DNA of 64,000 nucleotides from Tamilnaduibacter salinus (lineage in GTDB: Bacteria > Pseudomonadota > Gammaproteobacteria > Pseudomonadales > Oleiphilaceae): the NCBI RefSeq assembly GCF_003096655.1, contig NZ_QEKQ01000006.1, forward strand, positions 1-64,000, written 5' to 3'. This document shows positions 1 through 7,604 of the stretch, piece by piece (positions within the stretch are counted from its first letter, which is position 1; the number at the start of each line of letters is the position of its first letter). The notes beneath the pieces were generated by a model that worked only from the letters and a program-made list of their open reading frames with translations, had not been told where the DNA came from and searched no databases. The translations under genes were made by a program, and so were the position numbers.

Positions 1-95
1 GATGAACAAATAGACTGGGGATTTATCGCTGAAATCGGCTCATCTCCGGATAGAGACCGGGAATCGGTGTTCAAGCCCGGTTATTCAGAGGTTCC
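1..95. mobile_element. End of an insertion sequence (partial, runs off the left edge)
   Basis: Positions 81-95 read, on the minus strand, GGAACCTCTGAATAA. This matches the core GGAACCTCTGAA of the terminal inverted repeat of the MITE at 62593-62752. The motif resembles known ends of IS5-group elements (family knowledge, not searched here). The end lies inside a cassette reading frame that continues rightwards, so an element entering from the left is the simplest reading. No transposase fragment can be read in the 95 bases present, and the other end and any target duplication lie outside the window. Confidence 0.5.
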
Positions 96-151
96 TTAAC
101 CTCTTGCCCAACTAGGTCTTGCCAATGCGACTCTTCAGGTAGCTCGTACAT
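71..151 (-). pseudogene. Integron cassette gene cut by an insertion end (N-terminal fragment)
   Basis: An ATG at 151 lies about 11 bases past the R' end of the attC site at 162-252, the usual place for the start of the next cassette gene. The frame reads MYELPEESHWQDLVGQEVK for 19 residues, then enters the terminal inverted repeat of the element at 1-95 and stops at 71 after 26 codons. The acidic N-terminus has no recognisable family. The inference is a cassette gene disrupted by insertion. A longer antisense frame at 112-294 covers the attC site and is not a gene. Confidence 0.45.
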
Positions 152-161
152 ATCTCACGAA

Positions 162-252
162 ACATAACGCTGAGGTAACCGGCGCCGGAGCGACAGCGGA
201 GGGAACCAAAAGCGGTACGCTTTTGGCGTCCGGTTGACCGCCTGGTTATGGC
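162..252 (-). other. attC recombination site of the 246-596 cassette
   Basis: Read on the minus strand, the site starts with CCATAAC, which contains the TAA stop of the upstream cassette gene, and ends with GCGTTATG. The inner arms are GTCAACCGG and CCGGTTAC. These pair perfectly except for one unpaired C in the left arm, the extrahelical-base signature of attC sites. Length is about 91 bp with an imperfect palindromic centre. Overlap of the stop codon with the site, arm pairing and position all agree. Confidence 0.75.
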
Positions 253-596
253 CTCGCATGCCGAGCCACCGTGTGAATCACATACTTTCCGCAAGCCAAA
301 CTAATGACAAGAATTAGCAAAATTTGAATGGCGAAGTTCGCACCAACATACCACCAGTACTCCCGAGACACCTCTTTCTCTGCCGCTATCAGGCGGTCTG
401 AAAATCCCGGAGAGCGCATCAGTTCATTGGCTTCTTCTCGGGAAATATCTGCTATCGACCGACCATCCAGTGCCAATTCAACGGTCTCTTTCTTGACGTG
501 CTCTGTCAGTGCCTCCCCAAAAGATCCGCCGAGTGCGCTGACAAGGACTGCCAGTATGAGGCTGGCAAAAATGGATAGATAAACCTTCGTTTTCAC
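246..596 (-). CDS. Small two-helix membrane protein, integron cassette gene
   Basis: This 116-residue protein starts at a GTG at 596, preceded by a good AAGGAAG ribosome site. It has a hydrophobic segment at about residues 5-25, a charged central region (about 30-80, rich in Glu and Lys) and a second hydrophobic segment at about 86-105, ending in a short basic tail. The layout suggests two membrane spans with a soluble loop. I do not recognise the family. The gene sits between two attC sites with its stop inside the downstream one, so it is a complete single-gene cassette with no promoter of its own visible. Its base composition is clearly more AT-rich than the urease genes next door, as expected for a mobile cassette. 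Confidence 0.75.
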   Translation of the reverse strand: MKTKVYLSIFASLILAVLVSALGGSFGEALTEHVKKETVELALDGRSIADISREEANELMRSPGFSDRLIAAEKEVSREYWWYVGANFAIQILLILVISLACGKYVIHTVARHARP

Positions 597-611
597 TCGA
601 CTTCCTTGTAG

Positions 612-715
612 CCATAACGCCTTGTTTAGCGGCGGATTTTGCGTAGCGAAGCGGAGAAAAAGCCGTCCGGTGGAGGGCCGTTAGGCCCGGAACGTACTAC
701 AACAATTTGTTAGGC
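612..715 (-). other. attC recombination site of the 710-1060 cassette
   Basis: On the minus strand the site begins GCCTAAC (a perfect RYYYAAC core containing the TAA stop of the upstream gene) and ends GCGTTATGG. The inner arms TTGTTGTAG and CTAAACAA pair perfectly apart from one extra G in the left arm, the known attC asymmetry. Total length is about 104 bp. The next cassette's GTG start follows 16 bases after the cleavage point. Confidence 0.8.
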
Positions 716-978
716 ATGTTCCCCGATCCATACTTGGAAGATCCAAGTTGCCAGGTTTGGCCAGCTCTCTGCTGTTGACCCGTTGTGCGACCAAAATACC
801 ACCTCACCGGTTGGAGTTAAGCAGTAAAAATCGCTGTTGTCCTCACAAAAAGGAAGCAGCCTGGCAAGCCCCCGATATTCCAGACACCTGACGTATATCT
901 CCGGCCTGATTCTGTCGCCTACCTCCAAGAGACTAGAACTTTCTTTTCCTGAAATCAAAGCGTTACGGAACAACCTCT

Positions 979-1008
979 GGAGATAAGCGACAGGTGTCGT
1001 ATATCTCC
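979..1008. repeat. 30-bp nested palindrome at the cassette/urease junction
   Basis: The arms GGAGATA (979-985) and TATCTCC (1002-1008) enclose a second perfect inverted repeat, CGACA (988-992) and TGTCG (995-999), around a GG centre. It lies just downstream of the urease-operon terminator and just where the SUKH remnant loses similarity. It has no T-tract on either strand, so it is not itself an ordinary terminator. Confidence 0.55.
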
Positions 1009-1021
1009 GCCCCCGGACACG

Positions 1022-1049
1022 AAAAAGCCACCAGTCTCCCGGCGGCTTT
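1022..1049 (-). terminator. Rho-independent terminator of the urease operon
   Basis: On the minus strand AAGCCGCC pairs with GGTGGCTT (one G-T wobble) around an 8-base loop and runs into TTTTTC. It begins about 30 bases after the stop of the last gene of the urea cluster and so marks the operon end. Confidence 0.75.
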
Positions 1050-1078
1050 GGACCTTCCATTGTTTGTTCGGCGCTCGC

Positions 1079-1654
1079 TCAGACCGCAGCCAGATACGCT
1101 CCGGCCACAGTCACCACACCACCGAAGGCCCGGGTCAGGCGATTGTCGGCGCGGAGCATCAGCACTCCAAGTCCACGCCCAGCAAAGGTAATCCCCAACG
1201 TCGCAATTGAGAACCCAGCCAGATAACTGACCAGCCCCGCACCAGCGGGCATTTCGGTCCCGTGGGCGAAGCCGTGGCAGACCATGAAGGCTCCGACCAG
1301 GGTGCCGCCTATGGCGGTGGGCAGTTTGGCGAGTGTGGCGATGAGGATGCCGGCCAACAGCACGGAGACGGTGATGCCCGTTTCCGTGCCCGGCAGGCTG
1401 AGGCCGCCCCACGCGAGGCTGGCGCCGAGGATCATGCCGCCGATGACGAAGGCGGGGGTGGCGTTCTTGAGGACGGTGCTCTGGCGCACGCTCCAGAAGC
1501 CGATAGCGGCCATGGCCAGCAGGTGGTCGAGGCCGAGCATGGGGTGCAGCAGGCCGCTGGTGAAGCCGCCTTCGGCGTGGCCGGGGTGCGCGGCGGCAGT
1601 GGTAGCCGTGAGCAGCAGGCCGGCGGTGAGCAGGGTTTGGGTGAGTCGAGTCAT
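1079..1654 (-). CDS. hupE: HupE/UreJ-family nickel permease
   Basis: This 191-residue protein has a cleavable-looking signal sequence (residues 1-22, ending TAAAHPGHA) followed by about six hydrophobic helices. The family motif HPMLGLDHLLAM sits at about residues 37-48; its His and Asp residues are thought to bind nickel. HupE/UreJ proteins are small secondary nickel or cobalt transporters. As the last gene of the urease operon, before the terminator at 1022-1049 and 37 bases after ureG, it very probably supplies nickel for the urease active site. UreJ would be an equivalent name. Confidence 0.88.
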   Translation of the reverse strand: MTRLTQTLLTAGLLLTATTAAAHPGHAEGGFTSGLLHPMLGLDHLLAMAAIGFWSVRQSTVLKNATPAFVIGGMILGASLAWGGLSLPGTETGITVSVLLAGILIATLAKLPTAIGGTLVGAFMVCHGFAHGTEMPAGAGLVSYLAGFSIATLGITFAGRGLGVLMLRADNRLTRAFGGVVTVAGAYLAAV

Positions 1655-1691
1655 GGTGTGTCTCCGTTCGTGCGTTCTGTTCGTCGTAGGG

Positions 1692-2330
1692 TCAGGCTGT
1701 TGCCGACTGTTTCCCGGGTCGCCGCTCCGGCAGCATGCCTTTTTCGAGAATGAACCCGATGATGTCGTCCAGCCCCACGCCGTCGTAGAGGTTGGTGAAG
1801 ACGAAGGGCCGGTCGCCGCGCATGGTTTTGGCGTCGCGGTCCATGACGTCGAGCGAGGCGTGGACCTGTTCGGCGATGTCGATCTTGTTGATGATCAGCA
1901 GGTCGGACTTGGTGATGCCCGGCCCGCCCTTTCTCGGGATCTTGTCGCCGGCGGAGACGTCGATCACGTACAGGGTCAGGTCGGAGAGTTCGGGGCTGAA
2001 GGTGGCGGAGAGGTTGTCGCCGCCGGATTCGACCAGCACCAGCTCCAGGTCCGGGTGGCGGGCCTGGAGGTCGTCGATGGCTTCCAGGTTCATGGAGGCG
2101 TCTTCGCGGATGGCGGTGTGGGGGCAGCCGCCGGTTTCGACGCCGACGATGCGGTCGTCGCCGAGGGCGTTGTGTTTGAGGAGGAAGTCGGCGTCCTCCC
2201 GGGTGTAGATGTCGTTGGTGACGACGGCGAGGTCATAGTGGTCCCGCAGGGCCGAGCAGAGCTGGCGCAGCAGGGCGGTTTTGCCGGAGCCGACGGGGCC
2301 ACCGACTCCCACTCTCAGACAATGTGGCAT
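1692..2330 (-). CDS. ureG: Urease accessory GTPase UreG
   Basis: UreG hydrolyses GTP while it delivers nickel to apo-urease in the UreDFG-UreE maturation complex in the cytoplasm. The 212-residue product has the P-loop [11 protein letters not shown] at about residues 11-21, the switch/metal region with [15 protein letters not shown] and the NKIDI guanine-specificity motif. The start at 2330 ([11 protein letters not shown]) is chosen because AGGAGAA precedes it at good spacing. The open frame continues upstream only into a palindromic repeat. Length is normal for the family. Confidence 0.96.
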   Translation of the reverse strand: MPHCLRVGVGGPVGSGKTALLRQLCSALRDHYDLAVVTNDIYTREDADFLLKHNALGDDRIVGVETGGCPHTAIREDASMNLEAIDDLQARHPDLELVLVESGGDNLSATFSPELSDLTLYVIDVSAGDKIPRKGGPGITKSDLLIINKIDIAEQVHASLDVMDRDAKTMRGDRPFVFTNLYDGVGLDDIIGFILEKGMLPERRPGKQSATA

Positions 2331-2372
2331 GGTGTGTTCTCCTGTTTTGATGCGATCCGACATTACGGAGTC

Positions 2373-2479
2373 GCGGTGCCGGGGAGTCCCGTCCGGGGAC
2401 GCGCCGTACATACATCCCTGTAGGCTACCTGCGGCGTCCCTGCCGCAGGATGTCCCCGGACGGGACTCCCCGGCACCGC
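2373..2479. repeat. Palindromic intergenic repeat between ureF and ureG
   Basis: Two 28-bp arms (2373-2400 and 2452-2479) are perfect inverted repeats of each other. The 51-bp spacer contains a second hairpin, CCTGCGGC (2429-2436) with GCCGCAGG (2442-2449). The block fills most of the 178-bp gap between ureF and ureG in an otherwise tightly packed operon. It looks like a REP/BIME or small MITE-type insertion; no coding role is visible. Confidence 0.75.
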
Positions 2480-2508
2480 TTTATGAGCTGGTTCGGATTG
2501 CGCCGTCA

Positions 2509-3195
2509 TCAGCTCCGGAACAATCGTGAGTACTGTGTTTCGTGTTGGGCGCTGGCCAGGGCCAGGCCCGGTAATATCGGGCCCAGGTCGTCGTCTTCGA
2601 GCGCCAGGGCCCGATCCACGATGCGGACCAGTTCCGGGCGCTGTTGTTCGATCAGGCGCTGGGCGGCGGTGTGGCCCAGTGGCAGGGCCTTGCAGGCGAC
2701 AGCGAGCTGGTTTTCCAGCCAGGCCCAACCGAAGCCGATCAGCGTCTGGCGCTCGGGCACGGCCCGCACATGGGCGGCCCAGGCGAACATGGTGACGTAG
2801 CCTGGCATCGCCGGCAGCGTCTCCGGAAGCAGCTCAAGCTGGCGCAGCAGGCGCACGAGCGCGGAGCCGAGGTAGCGGTCTTCTTCGCTCAGTTCCCGGG
2901 TCTCGCGCACGGCGCGGAGCCAGCCGTTCCAGTGCTCGACCGTTTCGGCGTCGCCCTCAGCCCAGGCGCGTTGCAGGCGCGCGAGCACGGGCAGTTCGCA
3001 CCGCCCGAGGCCGTCTTCGAGTACGCCGCCGAGCCACTCGCCCAGTTCCGTTTCGTTGTTGACCCAGCCCAGCTCGAAGGCGCTTTCCAGGCCCTGCGAC
3101 CAGGCGAAGGCGCCGATGGGCAGCGCCGGGCTGACCAGTTGCATCAGCCCAAGCAGCGACAGGTCGGTGACGTCAGTGGTGGTGGCTGTGGCCAT
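2509..3195 (-). CDS. ureF: Urease accessory protein UreF
   Basis: UreF bridges UreD and UreG on apo-urease and acts as a checkpoint in nickel delivery. The 228-residue, largely helical product carries the family signature near the N-terminus, LMQLVSPALPIGAFAWSQGLE (about residues 13-33), and the conserved C-terminal HETQYSRLFRS end. The start at 3195 overlaps the end of ureE by 23 bases. A longer upstream frame to 3411 is out of register with ureE and was rejected. Length is as expected. Confidence 0.94.
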   Translation of the reverse strand: MATATTTDVTDLSLLGLMQLVSPALPIGAFAWSQGLESAFELGWVNNETELGEWLGGVLEDGLGRCELPVLARLQRAWAEGDAETVEHWNGWLRAVRETRELSEEDRYLGSALVRLLRQLELLPETLPAMPGYVTMFAWAAHVRAVPERQTLIGFGWAWLENQLAVACKALPLGHTAAQRLIEQQRPELVRIVDRALALEDDDLGPILPGLALASAQHETQYSRLFRS

Positions 3196-3649
3196 GACTG
3201 TGCCCTGCCTGGTTGTACGCGCCCGGTTCCGGATCGAACGGGGCCTGATGGTGTTCCAAGGTGGCGCCGAGGCGCTGGGCCAGCTCTTCCAGCACGTGGT
3301 CGGGCGGGAAGCGCACCCAGCCCTGGCCGTCTCCGTCCTCGCCGATGGCCAGTGAGACGTGGCGGTTGCCGAGGTGGTAGCACAGCCGGGCCAGCGGCAG
3401 ACCATTGGCAATGCGCGCAGTGACGACGGGTTCGGCGGCGGCCCGGATGCGGATCACCTCGCCGCTGACGGCCTGCAGGCACTGCCCTTCGCGCAGCACC
3501 GGGCCGCGGTCGAGGAACAGTCCGGCGTCCCGGCCGGTGTCGGTGGCGGCGCGCAGGCGGCCGCGCTGGCGCTGCTCAAAGGGCAGCGTGAGGGTGTCGA
3601 AGATCTCGCTGCTTTCGACGGTGTCGAGTCGTTCGGTCAGTTCCAGCAT
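3173..3649 (-). CDS. ureE: Urease nickel chaperone UreE
   Basis: UreE binds nickel and passes it to UreG. The 158-residue protein has the N-terminal peptide-binding domain (about 1-70) and a C-terminal metal-binding domain with the conserved GNRH (about 92-95). It ends in a histidine-rich tail, GHSHGHSHHH, a nickel-storage feature seen in many UreE proteins. It begins 12 bases after the ureC stop and overlaps ureF, consistent with translational coupling within the operon. Confidence 0.95.
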   Translation of the reverse strand: MLELTERLDTVESSEIFDTLTLPFEQRQRGRLRAATDTGRDAGLFLDRGPVLREGQCLQAVSGEVIRIRAAAEPVVTARIANGLPLARLCYHLGNRHVSLAIGEDGDGQGWVRFPPDHVLEELAQRLGATLEHHQAPFDPEPGAYNQAGHSHGHSHHH

Positions 3650-3661
3650 CGTCGTTGATCC

Positions 3662-5365
3662 TCAGAACAGGTGGTAGCGTTGGGCCAGCGGCAGTTCCGT
3701 GGCCGGTTCACAGGTGAGCAGTTCGCCGTCGGCGTGGACCTCGTAGGTCTGCGGGTCGACGCTCAGCGTCGGGCAGGCGCTGTTGTGCTTGAGGTCTTTC
3801 TTGCGCACCTGCCGGACGTTCTTGCACGCCACCAGCCGGCTGCTCAGGCCCAGCTCCTCACCGATGTGGGCGTCCAGCGCCGCCTGGCTGACGAAGGTCG
3901 CGCGGGTGGCGGCGGAGGCCTTGCCGTAGGCGCCGAACATGGGCCGGTAGTGGACCGGCTGGGGCGTGGGGATGGAGGCGTTCGGGTCGCCCATGGGCGC
4001 GGCGGCGATCATGCCGGCCTTGAGAATCAGCGCGGGTTTGACGCCGAAGAACGCCGGGTCCCAGAGCACCAGATCGGCCATCTTGCCGACTTCCACCGAG
4101 CCCACTTCGTGCCCGATGCCGTGGGTGATGGCCGGGTTGATGGTGTACTTGGCGATGTAGCGCTTCGCACGCAGGTTGTCCGCGCCGATCTGTTCGTCTT
4201 CGGGCAGCAGGCCGAGCTGGACCTTCATCTTGTGGGCGGTCTGCCAGGTGCGGCAGACGACCTCGCCGACCCGGCCCATGGCCTGGGAGTCCGAGGCGAT
4301 CATGGAGATCACGCCCATGTCCTGCAGAATGTCCTCGGCGGCAATGGTCTCCCGGCGGATGCGCGAGTCGGCGAAGGCGACGTCTTCGGGAATTTTCGGG
4401 TCCAGGTGGTGGCAGACCATGAGCATGTCCAGATGCTCGTCGATGGTGTTCACCGTGTAGGGCCGCGTCGGGTTGGTGGAGGACGGCAGCACATAGTCCT
4501 TCTCGCAGGCGGTCATGATGTCCGGCGCGTGGCCGCCGCCCGCCCCTTCCGTGTGGTAGGTGTGGATGCAGCGTTCCTTGAAGGCCGCCAGCGTGTCCTC
4601 CACAAAGCCGGACTCGTTGAGCGTGTCCGTGTGGATGGCGATCTGCACGTCGAAGCGGTCGGCGACGGTCAGGGCGTTGTCGATTGAGGCCGGGGTGGTG
4701 CCCCAGTCCTCATGGAGCTTGAGGCCCATCGCTCCGGCGCGGATCTGCTGCTCCAGCGGTTCGGCCAGCGAGGCGTTGCCCTTGCCCAGAAAGCCGATGT
4801 TCATGGGCATCTCATCCACGGCTTGCAGCATGCGGCTGATGTGCCAGGTGCCGGGGGTGCAGGTGGTGGCGTTGGTGCCGGTGGCCGGGCCGGTGCCACC
4901 GCCAAGCATGGTGGTGATGCCGCTCATCAGCGCTTCATCCACCAGTTGCGGGCAGACGAAGTGGATGTGGGCGTCCAGCGCGCCGGCGGTGAGGATCTTG
5001 CCCTCACCGGCGATGATCTCGGTGCCCGGACCGATGACGATCTCCACATCCGGCTGGGTGTCCGGGTTGCCCGCCTTGCCGATGGCGGCGATGCGTCCGT
5101 TCTGCAGGCCGACGTCGGCTTTGACGATGCCCCACCAGTCGAGGATCAGGGCGTTGGTGATGACGGTGTCCATCACCGTGTCGTCGGCGCGCTGGCTCTG
5201 GCCCATGCCGTCGCGGATGACCTTGCCGCCGCCGAATTTCACTTCATCGCCGTAGTGGGTGGCGTCGCGTTCCACCTCGATCCAGAGTTCGGTGTCGGCC
5301 AGGCGGACCCGGTCGCCGGTGGTGGGGCCGTACATGTCACTGTAGGCGTCGCGGGAGAGCTTCAT
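3662..5365 (-). CDS. ureC: Urease subunit alpha (catalytic)
   Basis: UreC carries the binuclear nickel centre that hydrolyses urea to ammonia and carbamate. The 567-residue protein has the expected ligands: His-Ile-His at 133-135, the lysine to be carbamylated in GLKLHEDWG (Lys216), His245, [10 protein letters not shown] (His271) and the flap-region motif MVCHHLD. Length equals that of bacterial UreC proteins. Its ATG overlaps the ureB stop by four bases (5362-5365), a coupled arrangement. No missing active-site residue was noticed. Confidence 0.98.
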   Translation of the reverse strand: MKLSRDAYSDMYGPTTGDRVRLADTELWIEVERDATHYGDEVKFGGGKVIRDGMGQSQRADDTVMDTVITNALILDWWGIVKADVGLQNGRIAAIGKAGNPDTQPDVEIVIGPGTEIIAGEGKILTAGALDAHIHFVCPQLVDEALMSGITTMLGGGTGPATGTNATTCTPGTWHISRMLQAVDEMPMNIGFLGKGNASLAEPLEQQIRAGAMGLKLHEDWGTTPASIDNALTVADRFDVQIAIHTDTLNESGFVEDTLAAFKERCIHTYHTEGAGGGHAPDIMTACEKDYVLPSSTNPTRPYTVNTIDEHLDMLMVCHHLDPKIPEDVAFADSRIRRETIAAEDILQDMGVISMIASDSQAMGRVGEVVCRTWQTAHKMKVQLGLLPEDEQIGADNLRAKRYIAKYTINPAITHGIGHEVGSVEVGKMADLVLWDPAFFGVKPALILKAGMIAAAPMGDPNASIPTPQPVHYRPMFGAYGKASAATRATFVSQAALDAHIGEELGLSSRLVACKNVRQVRKKDLKHNSACPTLSVDPQTYEVHADGELLTCEPATELPLAQRYHLF

Positions 5366-5688
5366 GCCTCACCTCCGTCGTCAGGCAGCGGGCCCATCAC
5401 CTGGCCATGGAAGCCGTAGATGTGGCGGCGGCCCGCGTAGGGAATCAGGGTGACATCGCGGGTCTGCCCCGGCTCGAAGCGGATGGCGGTGCCGGCGGGC
5501 ACATCCAGCCGGTAGCCGGTGGCGGCGTTGCGGTCGAAACGCAGCGCCGGGTTGGTCTCCGCGAAGTGGTAGTGGGAGCCGACCTGGATCGGCCGGTCGC
5601 CGGTGTTGGCGACGGACAGCACGATGCGCTCGCGGCCCTCGCAGAGGGTCAGATCGCCCTCGGCCAGTTGGTATTCGCCGGGAATCAT
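5362..5688 (-). CDS. ureB: Urease subunit beta
   Basis: This 108-residue structural subunit of the (alpha-beta-gamma)3 urease opens with [12 protein letters not shown] and contains the family segments [17 protein letters not shown] (about 30-46) and the C-terminal [20 protein letters not shown]. It lies 11 bases after ureA and overlaps ureC by four bases, the conserved ABC order of three-subunit ureases. Confidence 0.97.
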   Translation of the reverse strand: MIPGEYQLAEGDLTLCEGRERIVLSVANTGDRPIQVGSHYHFAETNPALRFDRNAATGYRLDVPAGTAIRFEPGQTRDVTLIPYAGRRHIYGFHGQVMGPLPDDGGEA

Positions 5689-5699
5689 GGTGGCGCTCC

Positions 5700-6002
5700 T
5701 CAGGTAATGGGGTTGTGAACCGTGACCAGCTTGGTGCCATCGGGGAAGGTGGCCTCGACCTGCACCTCGTCGACCATCTCCGGCACGCCCTCCATCACGT
5801 CTTCACGGGTGAGCACTTCGGTGCCGGCGGTCATCAGCTCGGCGACGGTGCGCCCTTCCCGCGCTCCTTCGACGATCTCGTTGCTGATCAGCGCGACGGA
5901 TTCCGGGTAGTTGAGCTTCACGCCACGCGCTTTGCGGCGCTCGGCCAGCAGCGCGGCGGAGAACAGCAGCAGCTTGTCTTTGTCTCTGGGAGTGAGTTCC
6001 AT
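5700..6002 (-). CDS. ureA: Urease subunit gamma
   Basis: The 100-residue small subunit begins [23 protein letters not shown] and has the typical [14 protein letters not shown] and the end [15 protein letters not shown]. It lies three bases after ureD and 11 before ureB. Separate gamma and beta genes mean an (alpha-beta-gamma)3-type enzyme rather than the fused Helicobacter type. Confidence 0.97.
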   Translation of the reverse strand: MELTPRDKDKLLLFSAALLAERRKARGVKLNYPESVALISNEIVEGAREGRTVAELMTAGTEVLTREDVMEGVPEMVDEVQVEATFPDGTKLVTVHNPIT

Positions 6003-6005
6003 GGT

Positions 6006-6902
6006 TCAGGTGCTCCAGATTCGGGGGCGACGGGCGGTCTGGCCCGTCAGTTGGGGTCTCAGGATCGTCCAGGCCTGTTCGCACAGGTCCCAGGCCTCGT
6101 TGCGGTCGTCGCCGATGTAGCGCAACAGCAGCACGCCCTGACGCTGGGTCACCGCCCAGCGCCCGCTGGCCGGCATGGCCTCACGCAGGGCCTCGATGGC
6201 GGCGCGGTCATCCTCCAGTCCAACCGCCCAGAGCGTGGCCTGAACGGTCGCGCCGCCCTGCCCCCAGGCACCGCGAAAACGCCGGTGATGCGGGTCCAGG
6301 GTCTGGCGCTCGATCCACAGCGGCTGGCCGTTGCGGGTGAGGTGGAAGCGTTGCTCCAACCGGCCCGTGACGAACGGCAGGTCGCTGGCCGGGCGGCCGA
6401 GGGCCAGCATTTCCCAGCCGAGGCAGCGGGCGCCGTCAGCCAGATCAATGCGGGTGCTCTGGGTGCCGCGTGAGCCGTTAAAGGCCAGGGTTTCCTGCGG
6501 CAGCCATTCGAGCGTCGCGCCCGGTTCCACGTGCAAATCCGCGTGCTGGGTCCAGGCGACGCCGTGGCTGTCGGTCTGGTAGAGCTTGGCGGCCGCCGGG
6601 GTGGTGACCAGCGCATGGGCACCGGTCTCGACGGTGGTGTGATAGGTCAGTGCATCGCCGCTCACCAGCCCGCCGGGCGGGTGCAGCAGGTAAACGTGGC
6701 AGCAGCCGTTCGGCCCCTCCGGATGGAACGGCCGCTGGACCCGTAGCGGCCCGTCGTGGGCGTTGCGGACCAGTTGCGTCACCGGGCCACGCCCGGACGG
6801 GCGCTGGGCGAACCGCAGGTCGAGCCAGGCGGCCCAGCGCCGAGCCGGGTCGAACCGGTGGCCGGAATCGGATTCGGGGCCAATGGGCTGATAGACCGTC
6901 AT
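6006..6902 (-). CDS. ureD: Urease accessory protein UreD
   Basis: UreD (UreH) is the scaffold that first binds apo-urease and recruits UreF and UreG. The 298-residue protein has the conserved core segments PFHPEGPNGCCHVYLLHPPGG (about 60-80), GAHALVTTPAAAKLYQT (about 93-109) and the middle region with WLPQETLAFNGS. It begins three bases after urtE, so importer and enzyme genes appear to be one transcript. Confidence 0.95.
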   Translation of the reverse strand: MTVYQPIGPESDSGHRFDPARRWAAWLDLRFAQRPSGRGPVTQLVRNAHDGPLRVQRPFHPEGPNGCCHVYLLHPPGGLVSGDALTYHTTVETGAHALVTTPAAAKLYQTDSHGVAWTQHADLHVEPGATLEWLPQETLAFNGSRGTQSTRIDLADGARCLGWEMLALGRPASDLPFVTGRLEQRFHLTRNGQPLWIERQTLDPHHRRFRGAWGQGGATVQATLWAVGLEDDRAAIEALREAMPASGRWAVTQRQGVLLLRYIGDDRNEAWDLCEQAWTILRPQLTGQTARRPRIWST

Positions 6903-6905
6903 TCG

Positions 6906-7604
6906 CTACACCGTCAGGTATTGCTTGATGAGGTCATCGGACAGCTCGTCGATGCCGCCCTGGGCCACTCGCCGGCCCCGGTCCATGATCGCGAAGCGGT
7001 CCGCGAAGCGCCGGGCGAAGGGCAGTTTCTGCTCCACCAGCAGCACCGTCAGGCCGTCCTCGGCGATCAGCCGTCGGATAACCTCGCCGATCTCCGCGAC
7101 GATGTTGGGCTGGATGCCCTCACCCGGCTCGTCGAGAATCAGCAGGCGCGGCTCGATCACCAGTGCCCGGCCGATGGCAAGTTGTTGCTGCTGGCCGCCG
7201 GAGAGGTCGCCGCCGCGCCGGTGCTTCATCTCGTCCAGCACCGGGAACAGGTCGTAGACCCGCTGGGGAATCCGCCGCACGCCATCGCCCCGCGCCGCCA
7301 GCCCGGTCTTGAGGTTTTCTTCCACCGTTAGCAGCGGGAAGATCTGACGGCCCTGGGGCACGTAGCCAATGCCGAGCCGAGCGCGATCCTCCAGCGGGCG
7401 TTTGGCCAGTTCGACATCATCGGCGTAGCGCATCTGGCCGTTGGCAATGGCTTCCTCGCCCATCACGCATTTCATCAGCGTGGTCTTGCCGACGCCATTG
7501 CGGCCCATAACGCAGGTGCACTGGCCGGTGGGCACATCGAGGTCCAGATCCCAAAGGGTGTGGCTCTCGCCGTAGTACTGGTTGAGTCCGTTGATCGACA
7601 GCAT
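6906..7604 (-). CDS. urtE: Urea ABC transporter ATP-binding protein UrtE
   Basis: One of the two ATPases of the Urt urea importer (branched-chain amino-acid-transporter family). The 232-residue protein shows Walker A GRNGVGKTT (about 35-43), signature LSGGQQQQLAIGRAL, Walker B LLILDEP and the H-loop-type segment, plus the UrtE-typical opening LNQYYGESHTLWDLDL. Its start shares a base with the urtD stop, so the two ATPases are coupled. Confidence 0.95.
   Translation of the reverse strand: MLSINGLNQYYGESHTLWDLDLDVPTGQCTCVMGRNGVGKTTLMKCVMGEEAIANGQMRYADDVELAKRPLEDRARLGIGYVPQGRQIFPLLTVEENLKTGLAARGDGVRRIPQRVYDLFPVLDEMKHRRGGDLSGGQQQQLAIGRALVIEPRLLILDEPGEGIQPNIVAEIGEVIRRLIAEDGLTVLLVEQKLPFARRFADRFAIMDRGRRVAQGGIDELSDDLIKQYLTV

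Larger units (their letters stand above)
710..1060 (-). pseudogene. SUKH (SMI1/KNR4-like) cassette gene lacking its N-terminus
   Basis: The last 75 or so residues read like the C-terminal half of a SUKH-superfamily domain: LLPFCEDNSDFYCL, then TPTGEVVFWSHNG, then a tryptophan-rich final helix. SUKH proteins are often immunity proteins against toxins and are common cassette cargo. The open frame could start at 1060, but its first ~25 codons run through the urease-operon terminator (1022-1049) and a perfect palindrome (979-1008). The true N-terminal half of the domain therefore seems to be missing, replaced at a junction near 980. Its stop overlaps the attC at 612-715. I infer a non-functional remnant; the SUKH call is by eye only. 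Confidence 0.5.

Noticed and set aside
112-294. Minus-strand 60-codon ORF at the left edge
   Set aside because: It runs through the attC site at 162-252 and into the next cassette in another frame; the cassette structure explains the region better.
1-1060. Integron integrase or attI platform
   Set aside because: No tyrosine-recombinase fragment or attI-like sequence was found in the window; only cassettes and attC sites are supported.
963-1412. 149-codon minus-strand frame overlapping hupE
   Set aside because: Out-of-frame shadow of hupE continuing through its terminator, with no family features.
1284-5419. Long plus-strand open frames opposite the urease genes, up to 379 codons
   Set aside because: They are high-GC antisense shadows of ureG, ureF, ureE and ureC, with low-complexity Ala/Gly/Val/Arg composition and no motifs or ribosome sites.
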